Origin: Thermodesulfobacteriota bacterium
GTDB lineage: Bacteria > Desulfobacterota > DSM-4660 > Desulfatiglandales > Desulfatiglandaceae
Reading direction: 5' to 3'
DNA length: 64,000 nt
Assembly (NCBI GenBank): GCA_028278625.1
Contig: JANQDY010000149.1
Location: 1 to 64,000 of the forward strand
Shown here: positions 41,998-51,279 of the stretch, piece by piece
Layout of the letters: the number at the start of each line of letters is the position of its first letter
Position numbering within the stretch: the first letter of the stretch is position 1
The notes under the pieces: model-generated
The model's input: the letters and a program-made list of their open reading frames with translations, nothing else
Databases searched by the model: none
Told to the model about the DNA's origin: nothing
Translations under genes and position numbers: made by a program

Positions 41998-43488
41998 ATG
42001 AAGAAAAAGCGTTTTGCCCAAACATTCATTGGTTTTGCTCTCATGGGTCTATTGTTGTTTTCTCTGTCACCTGTTGCAATTGCGGATTGGCTGGAAACAC
42101 CAACTCCCAAGTTCAAATTGGCGGATATTCCGGAAATCAAGAATAAGCGGCCGATTCATATAGCACTTTTCGGCGGCACCAAGCAGTTTGACATTGAAGT
42201 GCCCAAAATGATAAAGAAATTTGAGGAAAAAACTGGCGTAAAAGTCACATTTGAGAAGATGATTATGACCAGTATCTATCCCAAGATTAACGTTGAACTG
42301 ATGTCCGGATCAGGTGCGTATGACTGTATCGTGATGGAGACCTCCACGACCTGTGAGTGGGCCCCTTATCTCTGGGATGTGAGAGATTTGGCCAAGAAAT
42401 TCGAGCCAAACGGTTTGGCCGGTCTCGAGAGCGACCTCGCGGGTCATGACCCGGCGTTGCTCAGGACTACCTGCGACCGTTCAGGAAAGCTTCGGGGTAT
42501 CCCCTATTGGAACTACGAGCAGGTCCTTTATCATCGCGTGGACTGCTTTGAAGATCCCATCGAAAAGGCCGCGTTCCTAAAGAAATACGGATACGACTTG
42601 AAAGTGCCCGTTACGCGAAAACAGCTGTACGATACGGCTGAGTTTTTTACCAGGAAGAAAGGTGATAAACTGAAAGGCAAGGTGCTTGAAAAAGACGTTT
42701 ACGGTCTGGCACTGATGGCTGGACGCTTTGAAATCAATGACGAAATCAGTTCCATGATCTGGGGCAACGGCGGTCATTGGGCAACCATTGTTCGGGATGA
42801 AAACGGCGTTGCCAAGGAATTCGTCATAACCAAGAAAGACAAACAGAAACAGAAAGAAGCCATTGAATACTACGTCAGCCTGCTCAAGTTTGCCTCCCCC
42901 GGCTGCCTCACCGGTTTCTGGGATTTCTGCTGCGCCCAGTTTGTTGAAGGACAGGCCATCATGCTGCCCCACCTCTATCTTGTGGTGGAGGACTGGACAT
43001 GGCAGGTGGAGAAAAAGGTGCCCGGCGCCAAAAAGGGAATGGCTCTGTGCGTGGGCCGTCAGGGATACATCGGGGATTTTGCCGAATGCGTGGCAAAAGC
43101 CAGCAAGAACCCCGAAGCCTCTTACTGGTTCATCAAATACCTGGGTGGTTATGAGTGCCAGAAACAGCTGATGGAAGGCGGATTTCCCGGCGTGCGGATT
43201 GATATCATGGGTGATCCCAAGTATCAGAACGATCCCAAATGGAAAAAACCCATCGGCGACAGAGCGTACATCAACTCTCTGGCGCTTCAGGTGCAAAACA
43301 ACTATGTGAATGATTACATTCACTTTAACAGTGCAGCCATGGGTAAAATCTATGAAATGCAGATTATCGAACTCCATAATGCTGCCATTAAAAAATACAC
43401 GCCGGAAGAGTGCGTGAAAGTCATAACGAAAAAGACCATGCAGCTGCAGAAGAAGTTTGGACAACTGCCCATTCGTGAAGAGAAGTAG
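41998..43488 (+). CDS. Family-1 solute-binding protein of polyol/sugar-type importer
   Basis: A 496-residue periplasmic binding protein. The signal peptide is KKRFAQTFIGFALMGLLLFSLSPVAIA with AIA before the mature start; the SBP_bac_1 fold is shown by IALFGGTKQFDIEVPKMIKKFEEKTGVKV. Ribosome site AAGGAGG fixes the ATG at 41998; the open frame from 41896 is upstream leader. High aromatic content (Trp-rich) could suit a polyol or sugar ligand. It is followed by an intercistronic hairpin, typical of highly expressed binding proteins. The ligand is unknown. Confidence 0.82.
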   Translation: MKKKRFAQTFIGFALMGLLLFSLSPVAIADWLETPTPKFKLADIPEIKNKRPIHIALFGGTKQFDIEVPKMIKKFEEKTGVKVTFEKMIMTSIYPKINVELMSGSGAYDCIVMETSTTCEWAPYLWDVRDLAKKFEPNGLAGLESDLAGHDPALLRTTCDRSGKLRGIPYWNYEQVLYHRVDCFEDPIEKAAFLKKYGYDLKVPVTRKQLYDTAEFFTRKKGDKLKGKVLEKDVYGLALMAGRFEINDEISSMIWGNGGHWATIVRDENGVAKEFVITKKDKQKQKEAIEYYVSLLKFASPGCLTGFWDFCCAQFVEGQAIMLPHLYLVVEDWTWQVEKKVPGAKKGMALCVGRQGYIGDFAECVAKASKNPEASYWFIKYLGGYECQKQLMEGGFPGVRIDIMGDPKYQNDPKWKKPIGDRAYINSLALQVQNNYVNDYIHFNSAAMGKIYEMQIIELHNAAIKKYTPEECVKVITKKTMQLQKKFGQLPIREEK

Positions 43489-43782
43489 GGGCTGAAACCT
43501 GCTACCCCTGTAACCTTTGTTCACGGGGGTAGCAACTTCCTTCAAATACTTTTGTCTGAAACTTCCAAAGGCACAACAGGGGCAGGAACCTCAGCTCTGA
43601 ATTTTCGCCTCTGAGCCAGCGTTCAACAATGGACCTTCGGGCTATTGTGTTCAGTGGCGAAAAACTCAGCCTGAAAAAGGGAGCGCCGATTTAGCAGGTC
43701 CGCCTTCAAAATGCGTCTTTTAGAGAAAGTCGGGCCATTGAAACGCGAGGAAGGGAAATTGAAACAAAGAGAGGTGGTTTGA
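43489..43782. other. Intercistronic region between binding protein and permeases
   Basis: No gene is supported in these 294 bases. A hairpin at 43501-43533 is the main feature; an AGAGAGG site precedes the permease. Confidence 0.45.
43501..43533 (+). other. Intercistronic hairpin after binding protein
   Basis: GCTACCCC (43501-43508) pairs with GGGGTAGC (43526-43533). No U tract follows, so it is more likely an mRNA-stabilising or partial termination hairpin raising binding-protein levels over the permeases. Confidence 0.55.
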
Positions 43783-44748
43783 ATGGCAAATCGCACAAAA
43801 GAAGAAGTAATGCAGATGAATCCATCAATGCCGGTGGAGAGCGTGGATTTTCAAAAGGTCCGAGAACGGACTTTTTGGAGTGTGCTTAGCGATGACAAAT
43901 ATTATAAATGGGTTCTTTTGATACCGCTACTCCTTGTCCTTCTTATGTTCATGCTCTACCCGCTCTTTTACTGCATGTGGTATTCTTTGCATGAATTTGG
44001 CATGGTCAAGGCTGCCACCTTTCTCGGTTTGGAAAACTACCGCGATGTTTTGCGGGATGGAGAGTTCTGGCTGGCATTGGGCCGTACCGGAATTGTACTG
44101 GTGATCAGCATCGGAGCAGAGCTGATCATCGGCATGGCCATTGCGGTTTTGTTCAACCGGGAATTCAAAGGTCAGAATCCTATTCGGGGGCTGATCCTGC
44201 TCCCCCTGCTGATTGCACCGCTGGCCGTCTCCATGATGTGGAATTTTTTCCTGCAGTACGATTTCGGCATTGTGAATCTGGTTTTGGGCTTGGTAGGGAT
44301 TCCCAAAACAAGTTGGTTTGCACCAGGGGTGGGGCTATACACAATCGCGGCCATCTCGGTGTGGCAATGGATCCCTTTTTCAATTTTCGTTCTTCTGGCA
44401 GGGCTCAAAAGCTTACCCAGAGACTCCTTTGAAGCGGCCAAAGTAGATGGCGCAACCGCCTGGTACACATTCAGAAGACTCACCCTCCCAAATCTCGCGC
44501 CTTTGATTATGATTATTGTCCTTTTAAGGACCATGTGGCTAATCAGGCTCTTTGACCCACTTTACGGAACGACTCGCGGGGGGGCTGACACGGAGCTTCT
44601 GGACTGGCAGATCTATAGAAACACTTTTGTCTATTTTGATATCGGCCGGGGATCCACCCTGGCGATTATCTCGCTTTTTCTGACGATGATCGTCTGCGGT
44701 GTTCTTTTTAGACAGTTGATGAAGGCCCTTTCGGCCACAAGCGAATAA
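43783..44748 (+). CDS. ABC importer permease 1 (CUT1 type)
   Basis: A 321-residue inner-membrane permease with about six helices. The first helix is WVLLIPLLLVLLMFMLYPLFYCMWYSL and the coupling loop is SFEAAKVDGATAWYTFRRLTLPNLAPL. This is the UgpA/MalF-type subunit. A long cytoplasmic N-terminus of about 40 residues precedes the first helix. It is 14 bp upstream of the second permease. Confidence 0.85.
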   Translation: MANRTKEEVMQMNPSMPVESVDFQKVRERTFWSVLSDDKYYKWVLLIPLLLVLLMFMLYPLFYCMWYSLHEFGMVKAATFLGLENYRDVLRDGEFWLALGRTGIVLVISIGAELIIGMAIAVLFNREFKGQNPIRGLILLPLLIAPLAVSMMWNFFLQYDFGIVNLVLGLVGIPKTSWFAPGVGLYTIAAISVWQWIPFSIFVLLAGLKSLPRDSFEAAKVDGATAWYTFRRLTLPNLAPLIMIIVLLRTMWLIRLFDPLYGTTRGGADTELLDWQIYRNTFVYFDIGRGSTLAIISLFLTMIVCGVLFRQLMKALSATSE

Positions 44749-44762
44749 AGGAGGTAGAAAAA

Positions 44763-45575
44763 ATGAAACGAGTCCTTTTCTGGGCAGTGACACTGCTTGT
44801 GGTATTCACCTTTGTCTCTCCCCTGCTCTGGATGTACCTTACCTCATTCAAAACCAATGCGGATATCTACACCCAGGATCTGGTTAAAATGTTTTTCTTT
44901 TCCCCCATCGGGGAGAACTATGTAAACCTCTTTACCAAAACGGTTTTTGTGCGGGAGCTTATAAATACCTTGATCATTTCAATTACCAGCACGATTCTTG
45001 TGATGCTGGTGGCCTTACCGGCTGCATACAGCTTTGCCCGCTATGAGACCGGAAATGGCCATTTGCTGTTTGTCACCATTTCCACCCGAATGTTTCCCGC
45101 CGCAGTGGCAGCCATTCCATTCTTTATGGCTTTCAAGGGATTGGGTCTTTTGGATACACGCTTTGGTCTGATTATTCTCTATCTTTATTTTAATGTTTCC
45201 TTTGCTGTGTTCCTGCTCTACGGATTTTTCAGGGAGATCCCCGCGGAGCTGGAACAAGCGGCTACCATTGATGGGTATGGACGCATCGATATCTTCCGTA
45301 AGATCATTTTTCCAATGATTAAGCCCGGTGCGGCGATAACGGCCATTTTCTGCTTTATCTTTTCATGGAATGAGTTCCTTTATGCATTCCTATTTACAAG
45401 GAATATGGCCAGGACGCTCACCATGGGCCTGGCCTCTTTCTGGGCCTCGGGACAGGTCGATTGGGGAACAATGGCTGCATGTGTGTGTTTGGCCATTTTG
45501 CCAACCCTCGCCGCAGCTTGGTTTATGCAAAGGTACATCATTCGCGGCTTGACATTTGGCGCTGTGAAAGGATAG
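44763..45575 (+). CDS. ABC importer permease 2 (CUT1 type)
   Basis: A 270-residue UgpE/MalG-type permease with six helices starting VLFWAVTLLVVFTFVSPLLWMYLTS. The coupling loop ELEQAATIDGYGRIDIFRKIIFPMIKPG is intact. AAAGGAGG precedes the ATG. It ends the importer operon; the mftA precursor starts 94 bp downstream. Confidence 0.85.
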   Translation: MKRVLFWAVTLLVVFTFVSPLLWMYLTSFKTNADIYTQDLVKMFFFSPIGENYVNLFTKTVFVRELINTLIISITSTILVMLVALPAAYSFARYETGNGHLLFVTISTRMFPAAVAAIPFFMAFKGLGLLDTRFGLIILYLYFNVSFAVFLLYGFFREIPAELEQAATIDGYGRIDIFRKIIFPMIKPGAAITAIFCFIFSWNEFLYAFLFTRNMARTLTMGLASFWASGQVDWGTMAACVCLAILPTLAAAWFMQRYIIRGLTFGAVKG

Positions 45576-45611
45576 ATGGGTTTCGCCAAAATGTATCAAC
45601 TCTCAAAAGGG

Positions 45612-45639
45612 TTGACAAGGATTTCACAATTAATAAATT
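45612..45639 (+). promoter_or_regulatory. Promoter for the mycofactocin operon
   Basis: TTGACA at 45612-45617, 16-base spacer, TAAATT at 45634-45639, about 30 bp before mftA. A separate promoter would let the precursor and operon be expressed apart from the importer. Confidence 0.5.
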
Positions 45640-45669
45640 CTCATGAAAAAAAAGGAGTTAGGAAAACGT

Positions 45670-45801
45670 ATGGAATTGAAACAAAGAACAATCATAGAAG
45701 ACTCAAACGACACGGCCGATGACCTGCAGAAAGACCTTTTTTCCACCGAAGAAATACAGATTGAAGAAATGGCCATAGATGGGATTTGCGGAGTCTATTG
45801 A
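45670..45801 (+). CDS. mftA: Mycofactocin precursor peptide MftA
   Basis: A 43-residue RiPP precursor, missed by length filters. The C-terminus IDGICGVY is the mycofactocin core; MftC modifies the final Val-Tyr, and MftE later releases the product. The leader (MELKQRTIIEDSNDTADDL, then acidic STEEIQIEEM) is typical: acidic and poorly conserved. AAGGAG at 45652-45657 lies 12 bases before the ATG. It is followed after about 296 bp by mftB and mftC, the expected order. Confidence 0.93.
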   Translation: MELKQRTIIEDSNDTADDLQKDLFSTEEIQIEEMAIDGICGVY

Positions 45802-46097
45802 TATACTTGAGAAATGCTGTTGCCACAAGGCTGACGGCGTATCAGATGATTATCCGTTGGCCTTGTCTCCGTCCATAAATGGCCCTTTTCCGCAATCTCG
45901 ACGTCATGTGTCCTTGTACAGCGCACTATCCTAAGCCTCCGGGTCCGCGTCGGGGGATTCTCTATGATCTTGCGAAAGATTGTGCATTTGTGAATAGGTA
46001 ATGCATGGTGCCAGACACTGATTATTTGGATGGTCACTGGCCTTACCTCTTTCTTGGGGTTGTCTAGTCACCAAAGGCGTGGTTATAAATTAGATCA
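45802..46097. other. Spacer between mftA and mftB
   Basis: No gene is supported. The region could act as an untranslated segment raising precursor over enzyme levels; no clear terminator was seen. Confidence 0.4.
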
Positions 46098-46361
46098 ATG
46101 AAGCTAAATAAAGATACAAAGTATTTTCTATCACAGGATGCTCAAGTCAGAGAAGAAAATTTCGGACTCCTCTTTTACTCCATGAAGGGTCCGCAAATCT
46201 ATTTTCTATCTTCAGGGAAATTGCTGAATGCCTCTTTTTTTGAGGGAAAACAGAGTCTGGGACAGGTTCTACCAATGAAAAGGAAAAACCCTTCCTTGAA
46301 GGATCAATTAATGGCTGCTTTGGAACAGCTGGTGAAAAAAGGAGTTATCGTTGAGCGCTAA
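46098..46361 (+). CDS. mftB: Mycofactocin RiPP recognition protein MftB
   Basis: An 87-residue PqqD-like peptide chaperone that delivers MftA to MftC. QVREENFGLLFYSMKGPQIYFLSSGKLLNASFFEGKQ is the winged HTH-like RRE, with FGLLFY and the SSGKLLN strand diagnostic. The ribosome site is weak. Its end overlaps the start of mftC, coupling translation. Confidence 0.85.
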   Translation: MKLNKDTKYFLSQDAQVREENFGLLFYSMKGPQIYFLSSGKLLNASFFEGKQSLGQVLPMKRKNPSLKDQLMAALEQLVKKGVIVER

Positions 46362-47385
46362 GATGGCCAGGATGGGGCTCCGGGCACCGGTCAACGTGAC
46401 CTGGGAAATGACCCTCAAGTGCAATCTCCGTTGTGTCCACTGCCTTTCTGATGCCGGCGCTCCAGCTCCAAACGAATTGAGCCATTCGGAATGCCGCAAT
46501 TTGGTGGATCAATTGACGTCACTTCGGGTGTTTCAGGTTAATATCGGCGGCGGTGAACCGTTTATTCGTGGAGACTTTCCGGATCTGCTCACGTATTGCC
46601 ACCAAAAGGGCCTGATTACATGCGTCAGCACCAACGCGATGCTTGTTGACAACGCTTTGGCCCGCCACCTTTCCCAACTGAAAATGCTCTATTTGCAGAT
46701 CAGCCTGGACGGCGCCACAGCCGACGTGAATGATCCCATAAGGGGGAAGGGGACCTACAAACGGGTCCTCGAAGCTGCTGATTGCCTGGCGCGGCATCAC
46801 GTGAAGTTCAGCATCAATGCGGTGCTAACGCGAACCAACTACCCGCAATTGGAGGATTTGAGGAGAATGGCTGGGAACTACGGCGCCGAATTGCGGGTTT
46901 CTCGCTTCCGCCCCTCGGGCCGCGCCAAGGAATGCAGGGAATCACTGGCCCCTGATAAATGGCAGCTGGAGGCGTTTGCCGAATGGCTGGAAGGACACGA
47001 TCTGGTCCGGACCGGGGATTCCTTTTTCTGCCTCACTTCCGAAAACAGAAGACGAAAGGGGCTCGATATGTGCGGGGCCGCCAAGATGACCTGTTGCATA
47101 TCACCAACGGGTGACGTATACCCTTGCGCCTTTTTGCAGGAAGGGCCATTTCTGGCCGGGAATATTCGGAACACCTCCTTCAAGGAGATGTGGGACCGGT
47201 CTCCGGTCTTAAAAGAACTGCGCCATTTAAATGTGGAAACGTGTATGACCTGTGACCGGTTCGAGGCCTGTAGAGGGGGGTGCCCGGCCATGGCCTATCA
47301 TACCTACCACGATATCAACATGCCGGACCCTGAATGTTTGATCAATTTGAGATCCGGTTTCAGTGACAGGGCAGCCAATGTTTGA
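46351..47385 (+). CDS. mftC: Mycofactocin radical SAM maturase MftC
   Basis: A 344-residue radical SAM enzyme that decarboxylates and crosslinks the terminal Val-Tyr of MftA. The SAM cluster motif is CNLRCVHC (about residue 26), followed by NIGGGEPFIRGDFPDLL; the SPASM domain has MCGAAKMTCCISPTGDVYPCAFL and TCMTCDRFEACRGGCPA for two further clusters. The TTG at 46351, six bases after AAGGAG, is the likely start; the ATG at 46363 is poorly placed. It overlaps mftB and the next gene, so they are coupled. Confidence 0.93.
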   Translation: MSAKMARMGLRAPVNVTWEMTLKCNLRCVHCLSDAGAPAPNELSHSECRNLVDQLTSLRVFQVNIGGGEPFIRGDFPDLLTYCHQKGLITCVSTNAMLVDNALARHLSQLKMLYLQISLDGATADVNDPIRGKGTYKRVLEAADCLARHHVKFSINAVLTRTNYPQLEDLRRMAGNYGAELRVSRFRPSGRAKECRESLAPDKWQLEAFAEWLEGHDLVRTGDSFFCLTSENRRRKGLDMCGAAKMTCCISPTGDVYPCAFLQEGPFLAGNIRNTSFKEMWDRSPVLKELRHLNVETCMTCDRFEACRGGCPAMAYHTYHDINMPDPECLINLRSGFSDRAANV

Positions 47386-49324
47386 TCATCTGAAAAGCCC
47401 CATCACCATCGGGAAGACAGCACTTTCCAATCGCGCCTGCTTTCTGGCCCACCGTACCAATTTCGCTAAAGGGGGGCGTCTCACTGACCGACATGTGGCC
47501 TATTACCGGCGCAGGGCCGAGGGGACATGCGGCCTCATCATCGTAGGCGAGATGGCCATCCATGAAAACGATCGCCCCTGGGAGGCCATGATCGAAGTGT
47601 ACGGTCACCATGCAGTGGAAGACTTTCAAAAGCTGACCCGATCCATTCATGAATTCGATACCCGTATCTTTGCGCAACTGAACCATTACGGTTTTCAGGG
47701 AAGCGGCGCCATCACCCGCCACGCGGTCTGGGGCCCTTCAGCGCTTTCGGATATTGCCTTTGGCGAAACCGCCAAGCCCATGGAACCGGAAGATATCGAC
47801 ACGGTGGTCGATTCGTTTGTCCGGGCCGCCGTGGTTGTCCGGGACGGAGGCTTTGATGGCCTAGAAATCGATATGGGACCCGAATCTCTTTTGAGACAGT
47901 TTCTTTCCCCCTTGAGTAATCACCGGCAGGACCACTACGGCGGCAGCCTGGAAAACCGCATGCGGCTTCCCCTTCAGGTTCTGGAAGCGGTACGGAACAA
48001 AATAGGGGAGGATTTGACGGTAGGAATTCGCCTCTGCGCCGACGAGAAGTTCTGGGGCGCCATTGAGCCATCAGAATCGAGGGAGATGGCATCGGTCTTC
48101 GAAACTGAAGGAGGCGTTCATTTTATCAACGTAGCGGTGGGGACTTACTACAACCTGCACGTTTTGATGCCATCCATGCACACCCCTTTCGGATTTACCA
48201 TCGAGACGGCCGAGCAGATCAAGTCCGCCGTGAATATCCCGGTGATTGCCAGCCACCAGATCGATACGCCCGAAATGGCGGAAGAGATACTTGAAAGCGG
48301 GAAGGGGGACTTGGTGGGTTTTATCCGCAATTTCATCTGCGATCCCGATGCTCCCAAAAAGATACGTGAAGATAAACCCCAAGAGATCCGCTATTGCGTG
48401 CGGGACAACCAAGACTGTGTGGGACGCATCAACCAATCAAAACCCCTATGCTGTATTCAAAACCCGAATGTCGGTTACGAAAATCAATCTCTCGTCCACA
48501 ATCCGCAATCGGTAACCCGGAAAAGGGTGATCGTTGTGGGTGCCGGCCCGGCAGGCCTTTCGGCGGCCGTATCGGCTCGGGAAAAAGGTCATGAGGTCAC
48601 CGTCTACGAAAAGGCCGGCAAACCGGGCGGGCAAATCAACCTGGCGCTCAAAGGGGCCGGACGTGAAAACATGGGGGAAGTGATCCGATATTTGATCCGG
48701 CAATTGGATCAATTGGAAGTCCCCATCATTACAGGAACAGAAGTGACGGTTTCGGGGATGGTTAAAGAGAACCCCGATGCGGTGATCGTTGCCACCGGCT
48801 CGGAACCCTTGAAGAATCCCGTTCCCGGCGATTACGGACCGCCGTCAGTACAGAGCGTATGGGATATTATGGAAGAGCGTTACCCCGTGGGAGAAAGAAT
48901 TCTCTTTGTGGATGAAAACGGGGGCCACCACGCCACCGCCACCGTTGAAAAACTGGCCGACCAGGGGAAAAAAGTAGACATGATTACCGGTGATCTCTTT
49001 ATCGGAATCGAACTGGCGCCCTTAGGGGACCTGTATCTCACCCGGCAGCGGCTTCTTCAAAAGGGTGTCACCTTCACCACCGATGTGAGGGTAGATGCGA
49101 TTAACGGAAATCGCGTTACAGCAAGGGATATCTACACGAACCAGCCTGTCAATTTCGAGGGCCACGACACGATTGTTCTGGACATGGGTAATGGTGCCGT
49201 GGACCGGCTCTATCATGATCTTAAAGGCCGTGTGAAGGAACTTCACCGTGTTGGGGACTGTGTCGCGCCAAGGAACATCGGGATGGCCATTTTTGAAGGG
49301 CAAAAAACGGGAGAGAAGCTGTGA
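47378..49324 (+). CDS. Mycofactocin-associated FadH/OYE oxidoreductase 1
   Basis: A 648-residue dienoyl-CoA-reductase-like flavoprotein: FMN TIM barrel (about 1-330; LSPLSNHRQDHYGGSLENR), a 4Fe-4S motif, then an FAD domain starting VIVVGAGPAGLSAAVSA. In the cluster motif the second Cys is Asp: Cys340-x2-Asp343-x3-Cys347 with Cys359 as the fourth ligand. This may change redox potential. A GTG at 47363 is an alternative start; ATG 47378 gives the usual N-terminus. Such proteins accompany mycofactocin genes and probably move electrons to or from the carrier. Confidence 0.85.
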   Translation: MFDHLKSPITIGKTALSNRACFLAHRTNFAKGGRLTDRHVAYYRRRAEGTCGLIIVGEMAIHENDRPWEAMIEVYGHHAVEDFQKLTRSIHEFDTRIFAQLNHYGFQGSGAITRHAVWGPSALSDIAFGETAKPMEPEDIDTVVDSFVRAAVVVRDGGFDGLEIDMGPESLLRQFLSPLSNHRQDHYGGSLENRMRLPLQVLEAVRNKIGEDLTVGIRLCADEKFWGAIEPSESREMASVFETEGGVHFINVAVGTYYNLHVLMPSMHTPFGFTIETAEQIKSAVNIPVIASHQIDTPEMAEEILESGKGDLVGFIRNFICDPDAPKKIREDKPQEIRYCVRDNQDCVGRINQSKPLCCIQNPNVGYENQSLVHNPQSVTRKRVIVVGAGPAGLSAAVSAREKGHEVTVYEKAGKPGGQINLALKGAGRENMGEVIRYLIRQLDQLEVPIITGTEVTVSGMVKENPDAVIVATGSEPLKNPVPGDYGPPSVQSVWDIMEERYPVGERILFVDENGGHHATATVEKLADQGKKVDMITGDLFIGIELAPLGDLYLTRQRLLQKGVTFTTDVRVDAINGNRVTARDIYTNQPVNFEGHDTIVLDMGNGAVDRLYHDLKGRVKELHRVGDCVAPRNIGMAIFEGQKTGEKL

Positions 49325-51279
49325 GCGACTACAAATACCTCTTTTCTCCATTTAAGCTGGGATCCGTAATCGTGCCCAACCGGATCAACTTTGCGGCCCA
49401 TTTGACCAACCTCTCCCGGGACCATCAAATCAGTGAGGATCACATCTATTATTACCGTGAACGGGCCAAAGGCGGGTGCGGCCTCATCACCACTGAAGAG
49501 CTGACCGTTCATCCTTCTGACCTGGCATACGCAAAGCTTGTTGATGCTTTTGTACCGGAGGTGGTTCCGGGATTCCTGAAACTGACGGAAGCGATTCATG
49601 AATATGACACAAAGATTTTTGCCCAGCTGAACCATAACGGCATGCAGGCGGACGGCAAGCTTTCCCGCCTCCCGGTGTGGGGTCCTTCTCCCGGAAAAGA
49701 TCCGCTGTTCCGGGAAATGGCCAAAGAGATGGAAATCGAAGACATCAAAGAGTGCATCGAGTACTTCCAGAAAAGCGCCCTACACGTTGTGGAAGGGGGA
49801 TTTGACGGCATCGAGTTTCAATTGGGGCACAGCTCCCTGATCCGGCAGTTCCTGTCTCCCGCTACCAACTTCAGAACTGATGCATACGGCGGGAGCCTCG
49901 AAAACCGAATGCGGTTCTGCCTGGAGGTCGTAGAAGGGGTGAGAAAGACTGTGGGCAACGATTTCACCCTGGGGGTCAGGCTCAACGCCGATGAGATGCA
50001 TCCGAGAGGCGGGTTGACCATTGCTGATGCCACGGAAATAGCCGTGCGCCTTGAAGCTGCCAACCTCATCGATTTCCTGGATATCAGTCTGGGCACCTTC
50101 CACAACCTCTATCTGGTGGAAGGCTCTATGCACACGCCGCTGGCCTATACAACCCCCCTTTCAGCCGCAATCCGATCGAAGATCAATTTACCGGTCTATG
50201 CCACCAACCGCATCAATGATCCCCATCTGGCTGAAAAGGTATTGGAAGACGGGCAGGGGGATATGATCAACATGGTGCGGGCTCTGATCGCCGACCCCGA
50301 GCTTCCCAACAAGGCCATGGAAGGCCGGGAGGATGATATCCGGCAGTGCATCGCCTGCAACCAGGGATGTATCGGGCGCATGGGCCTCGGATACACCATC
50401 GGCTGCATGCAGACACCCGCCGCCGGCAATGAAAAAAAACTGGGTATTGGAACCCTCACCCCCTGCGGTACCCCCAAAAAAGTGGTGATTGTGGGTGCGG
50501 GTCCCGCCGGCCTTGAAGCCGCCCGGGTGGCGGCGCTCCGAAAACACCGGGTCATTCTCTTCGAAAGAAACGAGGAGGTTGGGGGGCAGAATATCATCGC
50601 CGGCAAAGTGGCCGGCCGCCAGGAGATTCAGGGTGTGACCCGATGGCTCCTCAGTCAGGTGGAAAAGCTGGACATTGATCTTCGTCTAGGAACCCTCGCG
50701 GATGAAGCCATGATATCCCAGGAAAATCCCGATGTGGTGATCATCGCAACCGGCTCAACACCCAAAGAAAGCCCCATTCCGGGAGAGTACGGTTATCCCC
50801 AGGTGGTGAACTCCGTGGATGTGCTCACGGAAAAAGTTGAAACCGGCGAAAAAGTTTTGCTCATCGATCTGGACGGTCACCACCAAGGAACGGGAACGGC
50901 GGAGTTTCTGGCGGACCGGGGCAAGAAGGTACACGTGCTGGTGCCGGCCCTGTTTCAGGGTTCTCAGTTGGGACCCCTTCAGGATCTCTTTCTGGCAAGG
51001 CAGCGTTTGGCCTTAAAAGGGGTTACCTGCACGCCGGATATTGCGGTCCTGGAAATCAATGGAACCATTGCCAAGGGGCTTAATGTCTATTCAAATGAAA
51101 TGATCGATTTTGAAGGGTACGACACCGTTGTTCTGGCGGCCGGTAACGTGTCGGACGAAGCTCTCTATTTTGCGCTCAAAGGAAAAGTGAAGGAATTGTA
51201 CCGGATCGGAGACTGCGTGGCGCCCAGAAAGACGGACATGGCCATCGTGGAAGGGCATCGGGTGGGAAGAAGCATATGA
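49321..51279 (+). CDS. Mycofactocin-associated FadH/OYE oxidoreductase 2
   Basis: A 652-residue paralogue of the previous gene with all four cluster ligands: CIACNQGC and a later GCMQTP Cys. FMN barrel (LSPATNFRTDAYGGSLENR) and FAD domain (VVIVGAGPAGLEAARVA) are complete. The GTG start overlaps the previous stop by four bases behind GGGAGAG. Two paralogues differing at a cluster ligand suggest a division of labour between carrier oxidation and Etf reduction. Confidence 0.87.
   Translation: MSDYKYLFSPFKLGSVIVPNRINFAAHLTNLSRDHQISEDHIYYYRERAKGGCGLITTEELTVHPSDLAYAKLVDAFVPEVVPGFLKLTEAIHEYDTKIFAQLNHNGMQADGKLSRLPVWGPSPGKDPLFREMAKEMEIEDIKECIEYFQKSALHVVEGGFDGIEFQLGHSSLIRQFLSPATNFRTDAYGGSLENRMRFCLEVVEGVRKTVGNDFTLGVRLNADEMHPRGGLTIADATEIAVRLEAANLIDFLDISLGTFHNLYLVEGSMHTPLAYTTPLSAAIRSKINLPVYATNRINDPHLAEKVLEDGQGDMINMVRALIADPELPNKAMEGREDDIRQCIACNQGCIGRMGLGYTIGCMQTPAAGNEKKLGIGTLTPCGTPKKVVIVGAGPAGLEAARVAALRKHRVILFERNEEVGGQNIIAGKVAGRQEIQGVTRWLLSQVEKLDIDLRLGTLADEAMISQENPDVVIIATGSTPKESPIPGEYGYPQVVNSVDVLTEKVETGEKVLLIDLDGHHQGTGTAEFLADRGKKVHVLVPALFQGSQLGPLQDLFLARQRLALKGVTCTPDIAVLEINGTIAKGLNVYSNEMIDFEGYDTVVLAAGNVSDEALYFALKGKVKELYRIGDCVAPRKTDMAIVEGHRVGRSI

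Noticed and set aside
42577..43545. 322-codon minus-strand frame opposite the solute-binding protein
   Set aside because: It mirrors the codon pattern of the real binding-protein gene, has no ribosome site and no recognised domain despite its length.
45802..46097. A possible second precursor peptide between mftA and mftB
   Set aside because: No short frame ends with a GVY-type core or has a plausible leader; only mftA fits.
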